From Pachypanchax playfairii (lineage: Eukaryota > Chordata > Actinopteri > Cyprinodontiformes > Aplocheilidae), in contig SSNP01000068.1 in the NCBI GenBank assembly GCA_006937955.1, forward strand, positions 685,609 through 749,608: 64,000 bases of DNA, read 5' to 3'. The position numbers and the translations under genes were made by a program. The stretch's first letter is position 1; each line of letters begins with the position of its first letter. Positions 60,101 through 64,000 of this stretch are shown in pieces. The notes under the pieces are model-generated. The model was not told the origin of the DNA. It ran no database searches and was given only the letters and a program-made list of their open reading frames with translations.

Positions 60101-63100
60101 CTATGGAGGTCTGCAGAGGTCTACGGAGGTCTACAGAGCTCTACGCTGGTCCTGCATGTGTTCTTTGTTATGAGTCCCTATAACAATTATTTACAGTATT
60201 ATAACATATTTTTCTTGTTAAAACCAGGTCTCATAAAACCGTCCATAGAAGACTGACCTTTCCGTTGTGGTTTAAGGTTGCGGTGGATTGGAGGAGGGAC
60301 GACTTCGGTTTCACTTCCACTGGTGACCACAGTATTCCTCCGGAGTGGCGGGGTGGAGGGAACAACTGGAGTCATCGTGGAATTACGAAACCCCATATGG
60401 GCAGGTGGAGGTACTTGCTGCCCAAGTAACACCTGGTCACATGTGGCAGAATGAGTGGGGAGGGAGGACGAGGTCAAAGGGGTCATGGGGACATAGTTGC
60501 CATCTTGAATCTGAGTGGATGGATCCAGAGGAACACCAGGATGGGACCTGGAACAGGAGAAGAAACAGTTTATAAAAATATAGATTTTCCACTAGATTGA
60601 TGAATAATAAAAGGTCCAACAGATGATGTGGGTTAATCCTGCTTCCCAGAATAATCTTATTCTAGATTAAAAATATCTGGTTATTCCTTAATTCAAAGTC
60701 ACAAGAGAAAACAGTTAATTTATCCCTTGAGGAGACGGAGACTCATTCAAAAAGCAGAAATCCTGCACTGCATTACTTATTAAATCCCTTTCTATGAAAA
60801 AGTTCCAGATGTTGATGTCTGGAGTTCTATGCCATGTAATTCAACAGGTTTGTTATAGACATCAGCATGCAATGTTTTTAAAATAAAACTAAGTTTTATA
60901 CCACATGTAATACATCAGACTGATGTTGGAGTTTATACATTAGAGTAGCTGGAGTTTTTAACTGATAAATACTTGTATGAAGTTCTTGGGACACCTTTAA
61001 TGTTTAGCGTGGACACAAAACTTACAAACGAAGTAAAATAAACATGATAGGACATTTTGTCCTGAAAGGTGTGTTAATGAAGGCTGCGTCCTACTCCCTA
61101 TTCTGTTATCTACAAGCAGAAACGTCTTGAAATATAATGCAGTGTAGATTTTATATTATTAATGAATGCAGTTAGTGAACATGATCGATGATCTCGTTAG
61201 GACAACAGGAGAGATTTGTAATACCAACATATATGACCCAATCAAAAACCGGTCTTTATATTGATCCAGTTTGTGGTTTTAAACAAAATAACTGTCCTGG
61301 AACGTAAAAGTAACAGAACATGTTTTATTTAAAACAAGAATGTAACAGTATGAGAGTAAAACAGCTGTTTTTTATATATGTAAGTGTATTTTAATTCTGC
61401 CTCACCTTGGTGCCACCAGTGGATCAGTGGTAGCAGCACTCATCGGGACATAGCTTTCATCCACATCATCTTCTGAACCGACGCTACCCAGAGGTACCAT
61501 GCCTTTATTAAACTGGTCATGAGGAGAGAAGAGGAGGAGAAAGTGACTAAAATGTTGAGAGTAAGTTTTATTATTTGTATTTTTGGAAAGTTTGAACTCA
61601 CGAAGTAGCTGTTGAAGCTCTCGCTGAACTCAAACATGCTGGCTCTATCGGACCGAGACCGAGGGATGTAAACCGACTCAGAACCTAAAACACAGACACA
61701 AAACCAACTGAAGAAAACTGGAACTAGAACCTGACCAGACCAGAATGTAGATGAAGCAGAGCGTCTGCAGACGATAGTGTTTGTGTAATAATCAAGTCCA
61801 TGCGTGTTAACTATAAACATCCTTCTTATCTTTATCAAGCTGCTTTTTCCACCGAATTATTGCAACATTTTTACCATCAGGGTGAAAAGAAAAACCTCCC
61901 TGTAAGGCTAAAGGGCAAAGTTCTTATTGAACTAATGAGTTTAATGCTAATTAAATTAGAGTGAAAAGCAGCTCTCATTGTTTCAACTGTGAGAATATAA
62001 TCCATCCGTTTAGAAACTTCAGCAGAATAAAGCTTCTTAACGGAGGTGTTCTGTTGCTGAGGGAGGAATGAAGGTTAAAACTCTCTATTTGCTAATAAAA
62101 AGGGGGTTTAATTGTCTTTTTAGACGACAAAGTGGAATAAAATATAATGTTTTCTTCATCTTCCTGGTCTCAGTGTTACCTTTGCTCAGCTGTTCTCTGT
62201 TCGTGTGTTCATCCCTCCTCTCTGACTCTGAGTTGCTTCTGGGCAGCGTTGCAGGTCCCATACCTACAGAGGAACTCTCTCCATGGGGTGTAATGGGAGG
62301 GGGCTTTGGTGGACGAGGAGGAGGAGCTGGGATGGAAGTGTGGAGCTCTGCTGGCGTTAAGGAATCCACACTGGGGGTAGAAGATGGGCGCCGCGGGGGA
62401 GGCGGCTGTGGAGTGGATGCTGGGCGGGGGATTTGGTACCCTCTCATGGTGGATGACTGGTGAACATGTGTTTCCTCACCATAAGGTATGACCAGAGGAC
62501 GCAGGTGGAAATCCAGAGAGTGTTTTCTGGGATGAGGTGAAGGGTGACAGAGAGGTCTGATGCCTCGTTTCTGGAAGTCAGAAGTCATGCTGGCGTCCAG
62601 CGACTGGCTGAGGGGGCTGGTCATCGCAGCTAGAGACCAAGGAGCTGTTCTGTAACTGGATGAGGATGGAGGTGGGAGGCTGTTGGGGGGGAGGGAAGGA
62701 GAGGAGGAAGAGGAGGAGGAGGAGGAGGTGGCACAGGGAGGAGGACAGAGGTTGTCGTTGTAGTCTGTTTCAAGAGATGTAGATGAACCCGAAGGAGCCC
62801 TGAACACAGAAAGAATACATGTTCATATTTCTTCTCTAGAATCAGAGCTATGTTTGATTATTCTTATTTATTTATTTATTTTAATAAATTCCGTCCAGAA
62901 GAATCTGAATCTTTTTAACAGATTGTGTAAATACAGTCTTCTTCTGATCTCCCAGTCTGATCCGAAATCTGTGGGTGTGACTGAAGTTAAATCTCTAATC
63001 GTCCTCTTTAGATCCAACATGCTGAAACCTGAATCTCTTCCTTGTTTTAACAGCCTGTTGATGTATAAAGATTCAGATTTCTCAGAACTAAAATCCAACC

Positions 63101-63603
63101 TGACTCACAAAGAACATGAAAGATAAATTGATGTTAATTCCTTTGATCCTTATCAGCTTCTAACTGAAACAGTTACAACATATCTGACACATCTGTGATG
63201 TTTGGAACATCTGTAATCTAGTTTTTCATTTACTTTAACATGTAAAATAATTAGCACTTTTATACTGTTAGTCAGGGTTGCGGAATTACTGAGTCTACAG
63301 TTACAGAGACTCGGAGTAGTTATCTGATAAAATAAAACAAGAGTAAAAAGTAAACATTGTGTTTTAAAAGTCCAACATAGAAATAAATAAATTATAAAAC
63401 TCAGTTTGTGTTTGTTTACCTGATGTGACTCTGACAGTTTGATAACCACATGTAATCATCCTCTGTGCTGCTGCTGTGCTGATGCACGCTCACGGGGTCG
63501 TACGGGGGTGGGACTGAACCTGTTACCATGGAGATTATGGGAGTGCCACTGGTTCTGGTTATAGATGTACTGGAAGAGCTTGAAGGCCAGATCCTATCTG
63601 GAA
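54146..63603 (-). CDS. gab1-like: GAB-family docking adaptor, GAB1-like (C-terminal 632 aa, 5' end outside the window)
   Basis: Exons on the minus strand: 63603-63420, 62799-62180, 61684-61602, 61512-61406, 60547-60258, 59518-59450 (identical copy 57871-57803), 55792-55696, 55251-55122, 54997-54863, 54331-54146; phases agree throughout. GAB proteins are cytosolic scaffolds that are tyrosine-phosphorylated after receptor activation and recruit PI3K, SHP2 and Grb2. Visible here: a Grb2-SH3-type APPPRPPKPPP, YVPM motifs twice and YVTM once (PI3K p85 type), VYIPRSRSDRASMFEF, QVPPPAHMGF, the RNLKP block, VEYLDLDL and VDYVVVD (SHP2-type). The last two and the KPAPLE block match GAB1 better than GAB2. 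The N-terminal PH domain is beyond the right edge. A 69-bp phase 1-1 exon (57803-57871) inserts 23 residues between two blocks that are adjacent in human GAB1 and may be alternative. Confidence 0.88.
56644..58280. repeat. Left copy of a 1637-bp exact duplication at an assembly gap
   Basis: This segment and 58291-59927 appear identical base for base with a constant offset of 1647. The left copy ends exactly at the N run and the right copy starts exactly after it. This is the pattern of two contig ends that overlap but were not merged. Confidence 0.9.
56955..57373. mobile_element. TTAA-flanked MITE (AGACCCACTCTGAT ends); copy at 58602-59020
   Basis: Inverted ends AGACCCACTCTGATCAT and the complement ATCAGAGTGGGTCT are flanked by TTAA at 56951-56954 and 57374-57377. 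It has no ORF. The second copy at +1647 is part of the assembly duplication, not a second insertion. It lies in an intron of the GAB gene. Confidence 0.8.
58281..58290. other. Assembly gap (10 N)
   Basis: Ten N bases of nominal length lie within a 10-bp minisatellite, which is a likely reason for assembly failure. Confidence 1.
58291..59927. repeat. Right copy of the 1637-bp duplication
   Basis: See the left copy at 56644-58280. It contains the second copy of the 69-bp GAB exon (59450-59518) and of the MITE. Confidence 0.9.
59838..60145. repeat. 10-bp minisatellite (AGGTCTACAG)
   Basis: About 30 units of a 10-bp motif, with variants AGGTCTATGG, AGGTCTGCAG and AGGTCTACGG. Its left end is also present at about 58191-58280 before the N gap. 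It lies in a GAB intron, and the open frames through it are artefacts of the repeat. Confidence 0.92.
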
Positions 63604-64000
63604 CTGTAAGAAATAAAAAATAAGGTTTATGTTGAATATTTTATGCTCAATAATAATAAAAAAAATGCATTTATCATTCATTGCAGGTTTAATTTGAAAG
63701 GGTGTGGTCAACAGACACAGGAAGTTAGTCTCCTTAAAAAAACACAAACAAAAGAATAGATAAACTATAAATGTAAAGTTTGTCTTGAATTATCAGATTT
63801 AAATATTGATGGTTAAATGTTTTTGGGTCACAGCTGTCTTAAAATATTATATAAACATCGTTAATCAATATGTTCATGTATTTTAATACATCCTGTAATT
63901 TTTTGGTGTAAATTCTTTCATAAATTAAATTATCTGAAACCGTTTTCACAAGCAAGGTACATGTTTGCTAAACATTTCCATTTGTGTTTTTATTCATTTC

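Noticed and set aside
59838..60145. CRISPR-like array
   Set aside because: Units are contiguous 10-bp repeats with no spacers, in a vertebrate intron.
59979..60256. Tyr/Gly/Leu repeat proteins in the 10-bp minisatellite
   Set aside because: They are translations of a tandem repeat with no start context or conservation.
62068..62463. 131-codon plus-strand frame rich in Gly
   Set aside because: It is antisense to the Pro-rich GAB exon (62180-62799), whose splice sites and homology are clear.
62085..62807. Reading the 240-codon minus frame as a complete gene starting at its first Met
   Set aside because: The Met lies in intron sequence; acceptor and donor phases show 62180-62799 is an internal GAB exon.

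Overview
The window is vertebrate and almost certainly teleost nuclear DNA. Genes are split by GT-AG introns, TATA boxes and AATAAA signals are present, and there is a dense load of fish-type transposable elements (Tc1, hAT, Harbinger-like, TTAA-flanked MITEs, L1/Tx1, L2/CR1-type LINEs). The species is not determinable from sequence alone; a percomorph fish is plausible. Exons were joined by eye using splice sites and reading phase. Every multi-exon model below keeps phase across all its introns, which is the main evidence for it.

Layout. 1-3030: G-rich contig edge, a Harbinger-like element, an L1 fragment, and the tail of a decayed plus-strand gene with a half fibronectin-III domain. 4474-16225: a tandem pair of minus-strand genes, A and B, of an unrecognised protein family, plus an orphan third promoter copy. 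The two genes share a 523-bp tract with no differences, which suggests recent gene conversion. 7.5-11.6 kb and 17-18.3 kb are transposon-rich spacers. 19951-28840: a complete minus-strand secreted VWD-C8-ZP protein gene (ZP1, 588 aa, 12 coding exons, TATA promoter) with a 1.4-kb fold-back element in one intron. 29-39 kb: mostly repeats (LINE, hAT, two TTAA-flanked MITEs, an ATCT microsatellite). 40095-41442: a minus-strand type I membrane protein with two near-duplicate V-type Ig domains. 43-46 kb: more MITEs. 47382-51320: a second VWD/C8/ZP gene (ZP2), paralogous to ZP1 but lacking the first three exons. 53118-54096: a Tc1-type transposon. 54146-63603: most of a GAB-family (GAB1-like) docking adaptor on the minus strand; its PH-domain exons lie beyond the right edge.

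How the genes relate. ZP1/ZP2 and A/B are two separately duplicated families, each with signs of sequence exchange between copies. The Ig gene and the ZP genes encode surface or secreted products and suggest a lineage-specific mucosal or immune-type cluster (inference). The GAB gene is a conserved signalling gene that borders the cluster.

Assembly caution. A 10-N gap at 58281-58290 separates two identical 1637-bp copies (56644-58280 and 58291-59927). This looks like unmerged overlapping contig ends rather than biology, so the GAB exon seen twice should be counted once.

The best candidate for something undescribed is the A/B family. It has no name I recognise, an optional 29-aa exon, and a hydrophobic-strand plus His-Gly and hydrophobic-strand plus Cys pattern that recalls clan CD (caspase-like) peptidases. 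That reading is a hypothesis only.
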